From NCBI RefSeq assembly GCF_008801405.1, contig NZ_VZPV01000003.1, forward strand, positions 62,001 through 126,000: a stretch of DNA of 64,000 bases. The letters are read 5' to 3'. Origin of the DNA: Ralstonia insidiosa. Its GTDB lineage: Bacteria; Pseudomonadota; Gammaproteobacteria; Burkholderiales; Burkholderiaceae. The translations under genes were made by a program, and so were the position numbers. Under the pieces are notes generated by a model, which was given only the letters and a program-made list of their open reading frames with translations, was not told where the DNA came from and did not search any database. This document shows, piece after piece, positions 8,763-16,949 of the stretch. Position 1 is the first letter of the stretch, and each line of letters starts with the position of its first letter.

Positions 8763-10022
8763 ATGGATGCGCGGCGTAGCGAAACACATGGGATGTCCAG
8801 GGATCGGCTCGGGCGGGTTGAGCGCTTTATCGATGACGCCTATATCGCCACCGGCAAGCTGCCCGGTGCCCTGACCCAGGTGTGGTGTCGCGGTGAGCGG
8901 GTCCTGAACTCAGTGCTCGGCCAGGCTGACCGCGAGCGGCAAGTCCCGCTGGCCGAGGATTCGATCTTCCGCATCTACTCGATGACCAAGCCCGTCACGT
9001 CCGTGGCGATCATGATGCTGGTCGAGGAGTGCAAGATCGCGCTGGATGATCCGGTCAGCAAGTACATCCCGGCGTGGAAAAACCTGGGCGTCTACGCCGG
9101 TGGCTTCATGCAGGGCTTCCAGACGCGCCCGACCGCGCGCCCCATGTTGGTGGTCGACCTGCTGCGCCATACCTCCGGCCTGACCTACGGCTTCCACCAG
9201 AACACCAACGTTGACGCGGCGTATCGCCAGCTCAAGCTGGGCGACATCGCCACGCAGGGCACGCTGGACGAGATGATCGAGAAGCTGGCTGGCTTGCCGC
9301 TCGAGTTCTCGCCGGGCGAGGCCTGGAACTACTCCGTCTCCACCGATGTGTTGGGCTACCTCGTTGGGAAGGTCAGCGGCATCCCGTTCGAGACCTTCCT
9401 GAAGGAGCGGATATTCGATCCGCTAGGCATGGTCGACACGGCGTTTTACGTGCCGGAAGAGAAGGCATCTCGCTTCTGCGCCTGCTACGCCGTGGGGGCG
9501 CTTGGTTCGACGGCGGTGTCAGATCGGCCGGCTTTGCAAGACGATCCGCGCACCAGCCTCTACCTGAAGCCGCCCAGCTTTGTTTCGGGCGGCGGTGGCC
9601 TGGTGTCGACCGCTGCTGACTACCTGCGCTTCGCGCGCATGCTGCTGCAAGGCGGTGAGCTGGACGGCGTGCGCCTGCTGGGGCCGAAGACGCTGGCGCT
9701 GATGACCGCCAACCATCTGCCGGGCGGGGCCAGCATCTCCAGCATGTCGCCGCGCTCGATGTTCAGCGAGGCTGCCTATGACGGCGTGGGATTCGGGCTC
9801 GGCTTTGCCACCACGGTGGCGCAGCTGGCCACGTTGGTCCCCGGCAGCACTGGCGATTTCTTCTGGGGGGGCGCCGCTGGCACCTTCTTCTGGGTCGACC
9901 CACAGGAGGATCTGATTGGCCTGTTCCTGACGCAGGTGTTGCCGTCGTCGGCGTATCCGGTGCGCCGCCAGTTGCGCACGCTGGTCTATAGCGCGATCAC
10001 CGAGGTGGGTGCCGCTGCGTAA
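8763..10022 (+). CDS. Serine hydrolase of the beta-lactamase/EstB family
   Basis: The 419-residue protein has the class C beta-lactamase-like catalytic motif S-x-x-K (SMTK, Ser73 and Lys76 from the chosen ATG), a Tyr motif in WNYSVS and a C-terminal GGAAGT in place of K-T-G. This combination is typical of EstB-type esterases and 1,4-butanediol diacrylate esterases rather than of true beta-lactamases. There is no signal peptide, so it should act in the cytoplasm. The start at 8763 follows AAGGGGAAAG. It stands alone; the physiological ester is unknown. Confidence 0.85.
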   Translation: MDARRSETHGMSRDRLGRVERFIDDAYIATGKLPGALTQVWCRGERVLNSVLGQADRERQVPLAEDSIFRIYSMTKPVTSVAIMMLVEECKIALDDPVSKYIPAWKNLGVYAGGFMQGFQTRPTARPMLVVDLLRHTSGLTYGFHQNTNVDAAYRQLKLGDIATQGTLDEMIEKLAGLPLEFSPGEAWNYSVSTDVLGYLVGKVSGIPFETFLKERIFDPLGMVDTAFYVPEEKASRFCACYAVGALGSTAVSDRPALQDDPRTSLYLKPPSFVSGGGGLVSTAADYLRFARMLLQGGELDGVRLLGPKTLALMTANHLPGGASISSMSPRSMFSEAAYDGVGFGLGFATTVAQLATLVPGSTGDFFWGGAAGTFFWVDPQEDLIGLFLTQVLPSSAYPVRRQLRTLVYSAITEVGAAA

Positions 10023-10447
10023 TTGCTGCGCTGACATCAGCACCATTCAACGCCGGCATCTTCGCGCGCAGATCCTGCTGCGCGAGGATGCCGAGCGTCC
10101 GGATCAGATGCCTCCAGCAGGCTACCCTGGTCAATCCAATGCTTGACTCGCCGGTGACACCGGCATTACCCCGTGAGCGGTGGCCGGATTCGCGCTGCGC
10201 CGCCGTTCAGTCATACCCCGTGCCCGCTTAAGCAAGTCTGGAGCGCATGCCTTTAGTTGACACAGGATCGCGTTGAGTCGCACGCTTAGCGATGACCACA
10301 TCGCAATTCTTCCGATAGCGTCACCAAGCCATAAGAAGTGACGCATTGGATGCATTTGTTGGCAAGAAAATTGTGATCGCGTGTCAGTTTTGGTGACGAT
10401 GTTCGACTAAGTCGTTCCACACACCTTTTCCACCAAGGAGTCGCACC
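10023..10447. other. Intergenic region without a supported gene
   Basis: These 425 bases hold no convincing coding region. A stem of seven base pairs (10065-10071 with 10078-10084) sits just after the serine hydrolase gene and might end its transcript, though no T-run follows. The last 60 bases, including CCACCAAGGAGTC before the next ATG, give the MXKDX gene a strong ribosome binding site. Confidence 0.5.
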
Positions 10448-10696
10448 ATGAAGAAAGCACTGATTGCTGCTTGTGTCGCCGGTTTCGCCTTTGTTAGCAC
10501 CGGTGCCGTGTTCGCACAGACCGATACCATGCCCAAGAAAGAGGAAGCCCCGATGGCCAAAGACGCGATGGGGCACGACAAGATGGCAAAGGAAGGCATG
10601 AAGAAGGACAAGATGAAGAAGGGGGGGATGAAGAAGGATGAGATGAAGAAGGACGAGATGAAGGGCGATATGAAAAAGGATGAGATGAAGCAGTAA
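10448..10696 (+). CDS. Secreted pentapeptide MXKDX repeat protein
   Basis: The 82-residue product has a signal peptide (residues 1-24, ending VFAQ) followed by about 55 residues built almost only of Met, Lys, Asp, Glu and Gly in units such as MKKDE. This is the MXKDX pentapeptide protein known from Ralstonia and Burkholderia, whose function is not established. The mature part would be highly charged and disordered. The many Met residues might bind Cu(I) or scavenge oxidants, but that is only a guess. It has a strong ribosome binding site (AAGGAG) and stands alone. Confidence 0.85.
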   Translation: MKKALIAACVAGFAFVSTGAVFAQTDTMPKKEEAPMAKDAMGHDKMAKEGMKKDKMKKGGMKKDEMKKDEMKGDMKKDEMKQ

Positions 10697-10843
10697 CGGT
10701 GATAGTGCCGCGCCACTTGACCAGCAAGTGGTGCGGTGCCCCTCTGTGAATGAGCGCTGCGATCAGGGCGTCACCACAGGCGGGATAGGACGGTGCACGG
10801 TTGACCAGTCAACCAGCCCGCCATGTCCCTTTCAGGAGATTGC

Positions 10844-11476
10844 ATGATGAGTGCGGTTCCTGCTGCTCCCCGCGCGCCGGATGTTCCGGTGCGGTTGATT
10901 CATCCACTGTGGGTGCGCGTGAGCCATTGGCTGAACGCACTTGCGGCGATCACGATGGTGTTGTCCGGCTGGCGCATCTACAACGCTTCGCCAATCTATG
11001 AATGGTTCGAGTTTCCGGCCGGCATTACGCTGGGGGGTTGGCTTGGCGGTGCCTTGCAATGGCATTTTGCGGCGATGTGGCTGCTGTTCATCAACGGCAC
11101 GGTGTACTTGACGCTCGCGTGCATCACCGGGCGTATCCTCCGGAAATTTTTTCCGGTCACGCCGGGAACACTCTTGCGCGATGTCTTGGCAGCGTTGCAC
11201 GGCAAGCTGAGTCACAGCGATCTGAGGGTCTACAACGCGGTCCAGCGCGCAGCCTACCTGGCAGCGATCATCGACCTGATTCTGCTTGTGCTGTCGGGTC
11301 TCGCGATCTGGAAATCGGTCCAGTTCCCGCTGCTGCGCACACTGCTGGGCGGCTATGACACAGCCCGTGTCGTGCATTTCTGGGCGATGGCGTTCCTCGT
11401 CCTTTTCTTTGTGGTCCACGTCACGATGGCGGCGCTCGTTCCTCGGTCGCTGCTGGCAATGATCCGCGGGCGTTGA
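10844..11476 (+). CDS. Membrane cytochrome b (b561-like), partner of the molybdopterin protein
   Basis: This 210-residue integral membrane protein has about four spans. His residues placed for haem b are visible in RLIHPLWVRVSHWLNAL, in LQWHFAAMWL and in RVVHFWAMAFLVLFFVVHV, as in the di-haem cytochrome b561/thiosulfate-reductase family. It should carry electrons between quinone and a periplasmic oxidoreductase. The next gene, 13 bases downstream, encodes a molybdopterin-domain lipoprotein, so the two form one enzyme. Start ATG 10844 follows CAGGAG; the adjacent ATG at 10847 is equally possible. Confidence 0.88.
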   Translation: MMSAVPAAPRAPDVPVRLIHPLWVRVSHWLNALAAITMVLSGWRIYNASPIYEWFEFPAGITLGGWLGGALQWHFAAMWLLFINGTVYLTLACITGRILRKFFPVTPGTLLRDVLAALHGKLSHSDLRVYNAVQRAAYLAAIIDLILLVLSGLAIWKSVQFPLLRTLLGGYDTARVVHFWAMAFLVLFFVVHVTMAALVPRSLLAMIRGR

Positions 11477-11489
11477 AAGGAGAGTCACC

Positions 11490-12275
11490 ATGCCATCGAA
11501 GCCCCGCAATGCTGTCACCCGTTATCGCCTGGACCGGCGCGCGCTCGAGATCGACGTGCGCCGTGAACTCGAGATGCCATCGCGGCGCCTGTTCAACCGG
11601 CGCATTCTCACGCTTGGTGGTTTGACGATGCTCACAGGCTGCACCCTCGTAGACGACGCCTCGGTCAATGATTTCCTGTTGAAGGTCTCACGCATGAATG
11701 ACCGTGTGCAGGCCTGGCTGTTTGACCCCAAGCGCCTTGCCCCCACCTACACCGAAGCCGACCTGACACGGCCATTTCCCTTCAACGCGTTCTACTCGAT
11801 GGAGGAGGTGCCGCACGTCGATGCATCGACATACCGATTGACTGTGTCAGGTCTGGTCACAGGTAAGCGCACTTGGACGCTCGACGAACTGTATTTGCTG
11901 CCGCACGCCGAACAGATCACACGCCACATCTGCGTTGAAGGATGGAGCGCGATTGGCCGCTGGGGCGGAACACCGTTTGCCCAGTTTCTGCGCCGAGTGG
12001 GGGCCGATACGAGCGCCAAGTACGTCGGCTTCAAGTGTGCGGATGATTACTACGAGAGCATCGACATGCCGACTGCCTTGCATCCGCAGACGCTTCTGAC
12101 GTTCGAGTACGACGGCATGCGGCTGCCTGCCGAATTCGGTTTCCCGATGAAGCTGCGCATGCCGACGAAACTCGGCTACAAGAATCCGAAGCACATCATG
12201 GAGATCTTCGTCACCAACACGTTTCCGGGTGGCTATTGGGTTGACCAGGGCTACAACTGGTTCGGTGGGTCGTGA
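11490..12275 (+). CDS. Molybdopterin-dependent oxidoreductase (sulfite-oxidase fold), exported lipoprotein
   Basis: The 261-residue protein has the oxidoreductase molybdopterin-binding domain. The Mo ligand Cys is in RHICVEGWSAIGRW, followed by GTPFAQFLRRVG and the KLGYKNPK cofactor-binding stretch. The N-terminus carries an Arg-rich segment (RRLFNRRILTLGGLTMLTGC), which looks like a Tat signal with a lipobox, so the folded cofactor enzyme would be exported and anchored. It forms a two-gene unit with the cytochrome b. The pair recalls MsrPQ-like systems but the membrane partner is a b561-type protein; sulfite, sulfoxide or another oxyanion could be the substrate. Confidence 0.87.
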   Translation: MPSKPRNAVTRYRLDRRALEIDVRRELEMPSRRLFNRRILTLGGLTMLTGCTLVDDASVNDFLLKVSRMNDRVQAWLFDPKRLAPTYTEADLTRPFPFNAFYSMEEVPHVDASTYRLTVSGLVTGKRTWTLDELYLLPHAEQITRHICVEGWSAIGRWGGTPFAQFLRRVGADTSAKYVGFKCADDYYESIDMPTALHPQTLLTFEYDGMRLPAEFGFPMKLRMPTKLGYKNPKHIMEIFVTNTFPGGYWVDQGYNWFGGS

Positions 12276-12295
12276 AGGCGTTCTAATTGTCCAGT

Positions 12296-13633
12296 TCAGG
12301 AGCGGGTGCCGACTGGTGCGGCAAGGTCCCAACGCGGTAGTTCCGCCACGACCACCCAGCCTGCAATCTCGCGATCGAATTCGTGACGAATGGGGACGCT
12401 CCGGCTGGTGATTCCGGTAAAGCCGGCGTCGGCAAGGCAGCGTTCGATGTAAGTCAGCTTGTGTGCGTAGCGGCCGCTGGGCTGCAGCACGTAATCGGTT
12501 CCGTCGCTGCTGGTGTCCAGCGCCTCGAATGTCAGGATCGCATGGCCGGCAGGCCGCAAGGCGGCGGCCATCGCGCTAGCGATGTGTTCCAGCCCTCCGA
12601 AGTAGACCAATGTGTCTGCCACGACGATCAGGTCCCATTGGGTAGGGTGGGTGCCGAGATATTCACCCAGTTCGGCCTTGACCAATTGGTGGTACAGCCC
12701 GGCAGCTTGCGCCAGCGCCAGCATGCCGGCCGATAGGTCGACCCCGGTCAGCGTTCGGGCCACGGGCGCGAGGTGTGGTGCGCACAGGCCAGTGCCGCAG
12801 CCGGCGTCCAGCACATCCAGTGAGCCCTGCGGCAAGGCCAACTGACGCAGGGCATCGCCCACATATTCCGGACCGCGGTAGCGCAACCCGGTCAGTTTCT
12901 GGTCGAACTGCGGCGCGGCGTCGTCGAACGTCTGCTCTACGAATGCGTCGGCGCAGCGTGGAGGGGTGTCGGTGCCTGCGCATGCGGCAAGGAAGTGGCG
13001 TGCAATGGGGTTGTCCGGTTCTCTTTCCAGCCAGCGCCGATAGATTTCTGCTGCCTCTGCGTGCCGGCCCAGCCGGTAAAGCGCTACACGGCGTAGTTGT
13101 TCCGGCTGGTCGATTTCGGGGCGGGCAAGTATGGCGCGGCAATGGTACAGGGCGGCTTCCTGTGTCTGGCCACGCGCGCTGAGCAGGTTGGCATAGTGTT
13201 CCAGTGCGTCGGCAAAGTCGGCGTCGAGGGCGATGGCGTTTTGGAAGGCTGTCGCCGCGTCGTCCGCCATGCCCAGCGCCAGCATGGTCGCGCCCAGGTT
13301 GTTCCAGATGAGCTTGTCGTCCGCCTTCAGTTCGAGCGCGTGGATGAACGCCTCGGCCGCTTGGGTCAATTCGCCCCGCTGTACGCGGGCATTGCCGAGT
13401 TCGTTGTAGCGCTCGGGACGATCCGGCTGCAGGTGCAGCGCGCGTTCGACCAGAGCCATGCCGTCGTCGCTGCGGCCGGTCTGGTGCAGCAGCAGGCCGA
13501 GGAAATAAGTGGCATCGGGGTCGTTGTGATGTGCCGCGAGGATGGTGCGGTATGCCGTTTCAGCGGCGCCGAGGTCTCCCGTGCGGTGGCGGGCTAGGGC
13601 GGCGTTCAGCGCCTGTGTGATGGCATCTTGCAT
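12296..13633 (-). CDS. TPR-repeat protein with C-terminal SAM-dependent methyltransferase domain
   Basis: Residues 1 to about 250 of this 445-residue protein are tetratricopeptide repeats (for example YNELGNARVQRGELTQAAEAFIHALEL). The rest is a class I methyltransferase with motif I VLDAGCGTGLCAPHLAP and motif post-I LTGVDLSAGMLALA. The TPR part probably binds a protein or peptide partner to be methylated. I chose ATG 13633 because TPR homology begins right after it; the frame continues upstream without family resemblance. It converges on the molybdopterin gene and shows no operon partner. Confidence 0.85.
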   Translation of the reverse strand: MQDAITQALNAALARHRTGDLGAAETAYRTILAAHHNDPDATYFLGLLLHQTGRSDDGMALVERALHLQPDRPERYNELGNARVQRGELTQAAEAFIHALELKADDKLIWNNLGATMLALGMADDAATAFQNAIALDADFADALEHYANLLSARGQTQEAALYHCRAILARPEIDQPEQLRRVALYRLGRHAEAAEIYRRWLEREPDNPIARHFLAACAGTDTPPRCADAFVEQTFDDAAPQFDQKLTGLRYRGPEYVGDALRQLALPQGSLDVLDAGCGTGLCAPHLAPVARTLTGVDLSAGMLALAQAAGLYHQLVKAELGEYLGTHPTQWDLIVVADTLVYFGGLEHIASAMAAALRPAGHAILTFEALDTSSDGTDYVLQPSGRYAHKLTYIERCLADAGFTGITSRSVPIRHEFDREIAGWVVVAELPRWDLAAPVGTRS

Positions 13634-13956
13634 GAATGTAGGGGGTTGCGGTTGGGCATAGAGAGCGCTACTCACCTCACCACGTCCCGCTGCGTAGCGG
13701 TCGATGGTGGCGTGGTGCACATTGGTCGCGGCCGCCGCCGATTCCTGACAAAGAATGGGCGATTTTGCCAATGAAAATGCGCCCAATAGCGGGTGGAGTG
13801 ATAGCTAGGCCCTTCAGCATGGCGCTTTCCTTGCATACGTAAGCGGACGGAAATGAAGCGAAGAGTGGAACAACAAGGACAACTGCGACGCAGACCGTCA
13901 CGAGAAACCAGCGTGAGCTGGGTCTCGTGATGGATGTCGAGAACTGCCAGGCAACC

Positions 13957-14982
13957 TTACGGCCGGTTGTTCTGACCCTCCCGGACATGCCGGCTCAGCA
14001 ACTGATAGGCTGCGATCGCCACGCACATGGTGCAGAACGCAATCCAAGCGTACGGCCACAGCAGCGGCAGGCCAGTGAGGATTAAGCCGTCGTTGCCCCC
14101 GGGGATCCAGAAACTACCGATGCCCATGAGGGCCCCGCCCAACGCGCAACGACCTATCGCCGTCCCTGTGGGGCGAGTCGGTACAAAGTGGCCTGCCGTC
14201 CATCCTCCCAGGGCTGCCCCGGCAAACAGCGCCAGCAATAGCGGGCCGCGCAGAGCGGCCGCACTCATGCGCTCGAGCGCCCAATCCGCGAGGGTATCGG
14301 TGTAGGTCCAGGCGCCAGCCAGTGTCAGCAGGATAATGAAAGTGACTCCGATGACGAGCGTGGCACTGTAGGGATGCCACGCCCGCGCTGCCCAGGTGAC
14401 CCGTGGCGAGCTCTTTCGATTGCCTAAATTGTCAGCCTGACATTTGGCACCGCAGATGAATGTGCGATAGACCGTCCAGGCAACACGTGCGGCGACGACA
14501 GCCATCACTATTGCAGCAGCCCATGCCGGTAGCGATAACGCTGGCGCGGCCTGCTGCAAAGGGGCGTTAGTCATGAAGGGAAAGACATGTGCGGCCAGCC
14601 AGTAACCTGCAAGAAATCCCGGGGGCGTAGCAATGTAGGCCCACTCGCCGTTGCCAAAGCGGGCGATAGCACCGAACACGCATGCCCGGTTCACCGCCGC
14701 GCCGATGCCAAGCAGCGCCGCCCCTGCCACCGTTAAACCAGTCGATGCGTATCCTTGAGGCATTGGCATCCGCAGGCCGAGCATTTTCAATCCGAGGATG
14801 ACGGCCAGCACCCATAGAGACGCCTCCAGCATGGCGAGCAGCCGCCCGAAGCGGCGCGTGTCGAGTATTTCTGTCACCGCGACGACTGTGCAGGTTGCGC
14901 CGCGCTGAATGGCGTAACCCATCACGCCTGCGCTCAGCAGGCAGACTGATGTCAGCGCAGTCGTCAACATAAAGCCGTTCAT
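13957..14982 (-). CDS. YeeE/YedE family sulfur-compound transporter
   Basis: This 341-residue membrane protein has about nine to ten spans and two inverted halves, each with the YeeE/YedE signature: GAAVNRACVFGAIARFGNGE in the first and GGALMGIGSFWIPGGND in the second. Conserved Cys residues (ACVFG, RGATC, IGRCAL) fit the thiosulfate uptake protein family (TsuA), where Cys residues pass thiosulfate through the membrane. An unusual Cys-rich cytoplasmic insert (FICGAKCQ) lies mid-protein. The start is taken as ATG 14982; a GTG precedes it. It follows the patatin gene by 13 bases on the same strand. Confidence 0.85.
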   Translation of the reverse strand: MNGFMLTTALTSVCLLSAGVMGYAIQRGATCTVVAVTEILDTRRFGRLLAMLEASLWVLAVILGLKMLGLRMPMPQGYASTGLTVAGAALLGIGAAVNRACVFGAIARFGNGEWAYIATPPGFLAGYWLAAHVFPFMTNAPLQQAAPALSLPAWAAAIVMAVVAARVAWTVYRTFICGAKCQADNLGNRKSSPRVTWAARAWHPYSATLVIGVTFIILLTLAGAWTYTDTLADWALERMSAAALRGPLLLALFAGAALGGWTAGHFVPTRPTGTAIGRCALGGALMGIGSFWIPGGNDGLILTGLPLLWPYAWIAFCTMCVAIAAYQLLSRHVREGQNNRP

Positions 14983-14995
14983 CACTGGTTTTACA

Positions 14996-16147
14996 TCACG
15001 AGATATCGTGGATCATCACGCCGTCCGTCGGATCCACTGGAGTGGTCCATGGCCGTTGAGCGATGGCACGACAGGCATCGTTGTAGCCGGCTTCCCAGCG
15101 CGTGCGAATGCCCTGGCGGGTGAAGTCGATGTCCTTGGACGCGTCCTCTCCAGGCAGGCGCGGCGCGTGCAGGCGCACCAGGTGCATTGTTGTGCCGCAT
15201 CCCCAGGCCGCAAGCTCGCGGATGGCGGGGTCGTCACGCAGCTTCGGGGGCAAGCGCTTGCTCATCTCGCGAATGATGTGACGCAACTTGTGGATTTGCT
15301 GTTGACGCTGCACGTGGCTCGTGTCGCGGGTGGAGAACTGGATGTCCTTCTGTCGCTCGCTGATTTGCGCCAAGCTCTGCGGTTCACTGGCGTGCGGTGT
15401 CCACAATTGGATGGCGAAGATGGTGGAGTCACGGCGCGGGTTGTCATCCAGCACGACTTCCACAGGCGTGTTGGAATAAATGCCGCCGTCCCAATAGGGC
15501 TCGCCGTCCACGCGCACAGCAGGAAACGCAGGAGGCAAAGCACCGGAGGCCATCACGTGCTCGACGCGCAGCGGCTCATGGCGGCTGTCGAAATAACGCA
15601 TCACGCCCGTATTGGCGTTGACCGCCCCTACCGTCAGGCGATGGTCGCGCTGAGCCAGGTAATCGAAGTCCACCAGGTCCAAGAGTGTTTGGCGCAGCGG
15701 CGCCGTGGTGTAGTAGGCGGCGTGGTCGATACCCACGGCAGCAAACTGTCCCAACATCGCAGCAGGGTTAGGCGCGAAAAAAGCGGGGAGTCCGCGCGTG
15801 AACGTTCCCAGGTTGGTGAACGTGTTGCCCAGTAGGCTCGCCCAATAGCGTTGCAAGTCCGTTTGCTGGATTTCCGTACGTTCCCAGAAGGCGTGCAACT
15901 GCTCCATTCGGCGCTCGGGCGGGTTTCCCATGATGATCGCGCCGTTGATCGCGCCGATCGATGTGCCAACTATCCAGTCCGGCTCAATACCCGCCGCGTG
16001 CATAGCCTGGTACACGCCCGCTTGGTATGCGCCCAGCGCTCCCCCGCCTTGCAGCACTAGCACCGTTTGTCCGAGGGGCGATTGAGCGCCGATCCGCCGC
16101 ACATTGTCGGGAGCGACGGGAGCCATGGGAGCTGTCTTGGTTGCCAT
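14996..16147 (-). CDS. Patatin-like phospholipase
   Basis: The 383-residue protein has the oxyanion-hole motif GGGALGAYQAG, the nucleophile elbow GTSIG and the catalytic Asp motif DGGIYSNTP, so the Ser-Asp dyad is complete. A C-terminal DUF3734-type region follows, as in the family members found beside polyhydroxybutyrate genes. It should act on lipid esters in the cytoplasm. ATG 16147 follows GGAGACATC. A remnant of a 3-hydroxybutyrate dehydrogenase lies immediately upstream, its usual operon partner. Confidence 0.9.
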   Translation of the reverse strand: MATKTAPMAPVAPDNVRRIGAQSPLGQTVLVLQGGGALGAYQAGVYQAMHAAGIEPDWIVGTSIGAINGAIIMGNPPERRMEQLHAFWERTEIQQTDLQRYWASLLGNTFTNLGTFTRGLPAFFAPNPAAMLGQFAAVGIDHAAYYTTAPLRQTLLDLVDFDYLAQRDHRLTVGAVNANTGVMRYFDSRHEPLRVEHVMASGALPPAFPAVRVDGEPYWDGGIYSNTPVEVVLDDNPRRDSTIFAIQLWTPHASEPQSLAQISERQKDIQFSTRDTSHVQRQQQIHKLRHIIREMSKRLPPKLRDDPAIRELAAWGCGTTMHLVRLHAPRLPGEDASKDIDFTRQGIRTRWEAGYNDACRAIAQRPWTTPVDPTDGVMIHDIS

Positions 16148-16159
16148 GATGTCTCCATG

Positions 16160-16350
16160 GGGTCCGACCGCCGTCGATGGGCATCACCACGCCCGTCATG
16201 GAGGCCGCCGCATCCCTTGCGAGAAACGCCGTAAGCGCGGCCACCTGATCGATGGTCAGGAATCTCTTGGACGGCTGAGCCTTGAGCAACACCTCGTCGA
16301 TAACCTGCTGCCCGGTGGTGCCGCTCGCTTTAGCCGTACCGGTGAGACGC
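16160..16350 (-). pseudogene. C-terminal remnant of 3-hydroxybutyrate dehydrogenase
   Basis: On the minus strand this stretch still reads as the last 63 or so residues of a short-chain 3-hydroxybutyrate dehydrogenase: QQVIDEVLLKAQPSKRF, then QVAALTAFLARDAAA and MTGVVMPIDGG, the conserved end of the family. The N-terminal two thirds with the Rossmann motif and catalytic Tyr are absent. It begins directly behind the stop codon of the DUF2282 gene and runs into the leader of the patatin gene. I infer a deletion or replacement that left only the 3' end. Confidence 0.75.
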
Positions 16351-16351
16351 G

Positions 16352-16618
16352 TTACTTGGACGGCGCTTGCATCGTGCCGCCCATCTGCGCGCAGGTGCCG
16401 GCCGGCACGTACTTCCACGACATCGGGTCCTTGTCGATCTTCGATTGGCCGGCGCAGGCGTGGGCGCTGCCCGGGCTGGCGCAATCGTTCTGGCCGGCCT
16501 TGGCTACGCCGTAACACTTTTCCTTGGCCGTTGCGTCTGCCGCTTGCACCGGAGTCGACAGGGCGCCCAGTGCGAGCAGGCTACCCAGGGCGGCGGCGAT
16601 GATGGCTTGTTGTTTCAT
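16352..16618 (-). CDS. DUF2282 / BufA1-type bufferin-like precursor peptide
   Basis: The 88-residue product has a signal peptide (about residues 1-26, ending VQAA) and the four conserved Cys of the DUF2282 family: KEKCYG, NDCAS, HACAG and GTCAQ. Members of this family are precursors of bufferins, copper-binding modified peptides matured by a DUF692 MNIO enzyme (BufB) with BufC. No bufB or bufC is present near it, so here it is an orphan. ATG 16618 has a strong AAGGAG site. The much longer open frame upstream is not coding. Confidence 0.88.
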   Translation of the reverse strand: MKQQAIIAAALGSLLALGALSTPVQAADATAKEKCYGVAKAGQNDCASPGSAHACAGQSKIDKDPMSWKYVPAGTCAQMGGTMQAPSK

Positions 16619-16949
16619 TTTCGTTCTCCTTGATTGAGCAGGTGTCATTGACGGGGACAGGGCGTGATTGCCCGTCTTTGCCGTACGGTGCGCTGCGGTA
16701 GTGCGCAAACGCGTTCCGTGCAACTTGGTCGCCGCACTGACAGATTCCTGATACGGAGAACGAAAAAATTTTCCTGAAGGTGAGAAACGGCGTTGCCGTT
16801 GAAAAAGGCGGCCTTGAATCGGCCATCTTATGCGATTGCGCTGACCGCAGCCGGAGGCCGCTCGAGCAATGCGATGTCGTCGACTTGCCTCTTCAGAGGC
16901 AAGCGACGACTGAGTACTCCGCATGTCTGGAGGCAGTGAACGCCGTTTC
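16619..16949. other. Intergenic region with a strong hairpin
   Basis: No coding region is supported in these 331 bases. The part next to the DUF2282 start should hold its promoter. At 16876-16910 a 35-base hairpin has 16 paired bases on each side with one bulged A and a two-base loop. It lacks a T-run on either strand, so it is not a classical terminator. Confidence 0.5.
16876..16910. other. Near-perfect 16-bp hairpin downstream of an SDR gene
   Basis: The arms (16876-16892 and 16895-16910) pair over 16 bases with one bulge. It sits 40 bases past the stop of the SDR gene at 16950. It may protect or end that transcript, or be a small repeat element. Confidence 0.5.

Noticed and set aside
8763..10022. 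Possible true beta-lactamase
   Set aside because: The SxxK motif fits, but the protein lacks a signal peptide and the K-T-G triad, so an EstB-type esterase is more likely.
13677..13988. 103-codon minus-strand frame between YeeE and the TPR-methyltransferase, with one hydrophobic stretch
   Set aside because: Its start lies inside the yeeE-like gene, the end is Arg/His-rich and unlike a real protein, and no homology is visible. The 323-base gap (13634-13956) otherwise holds only promoter sequence.
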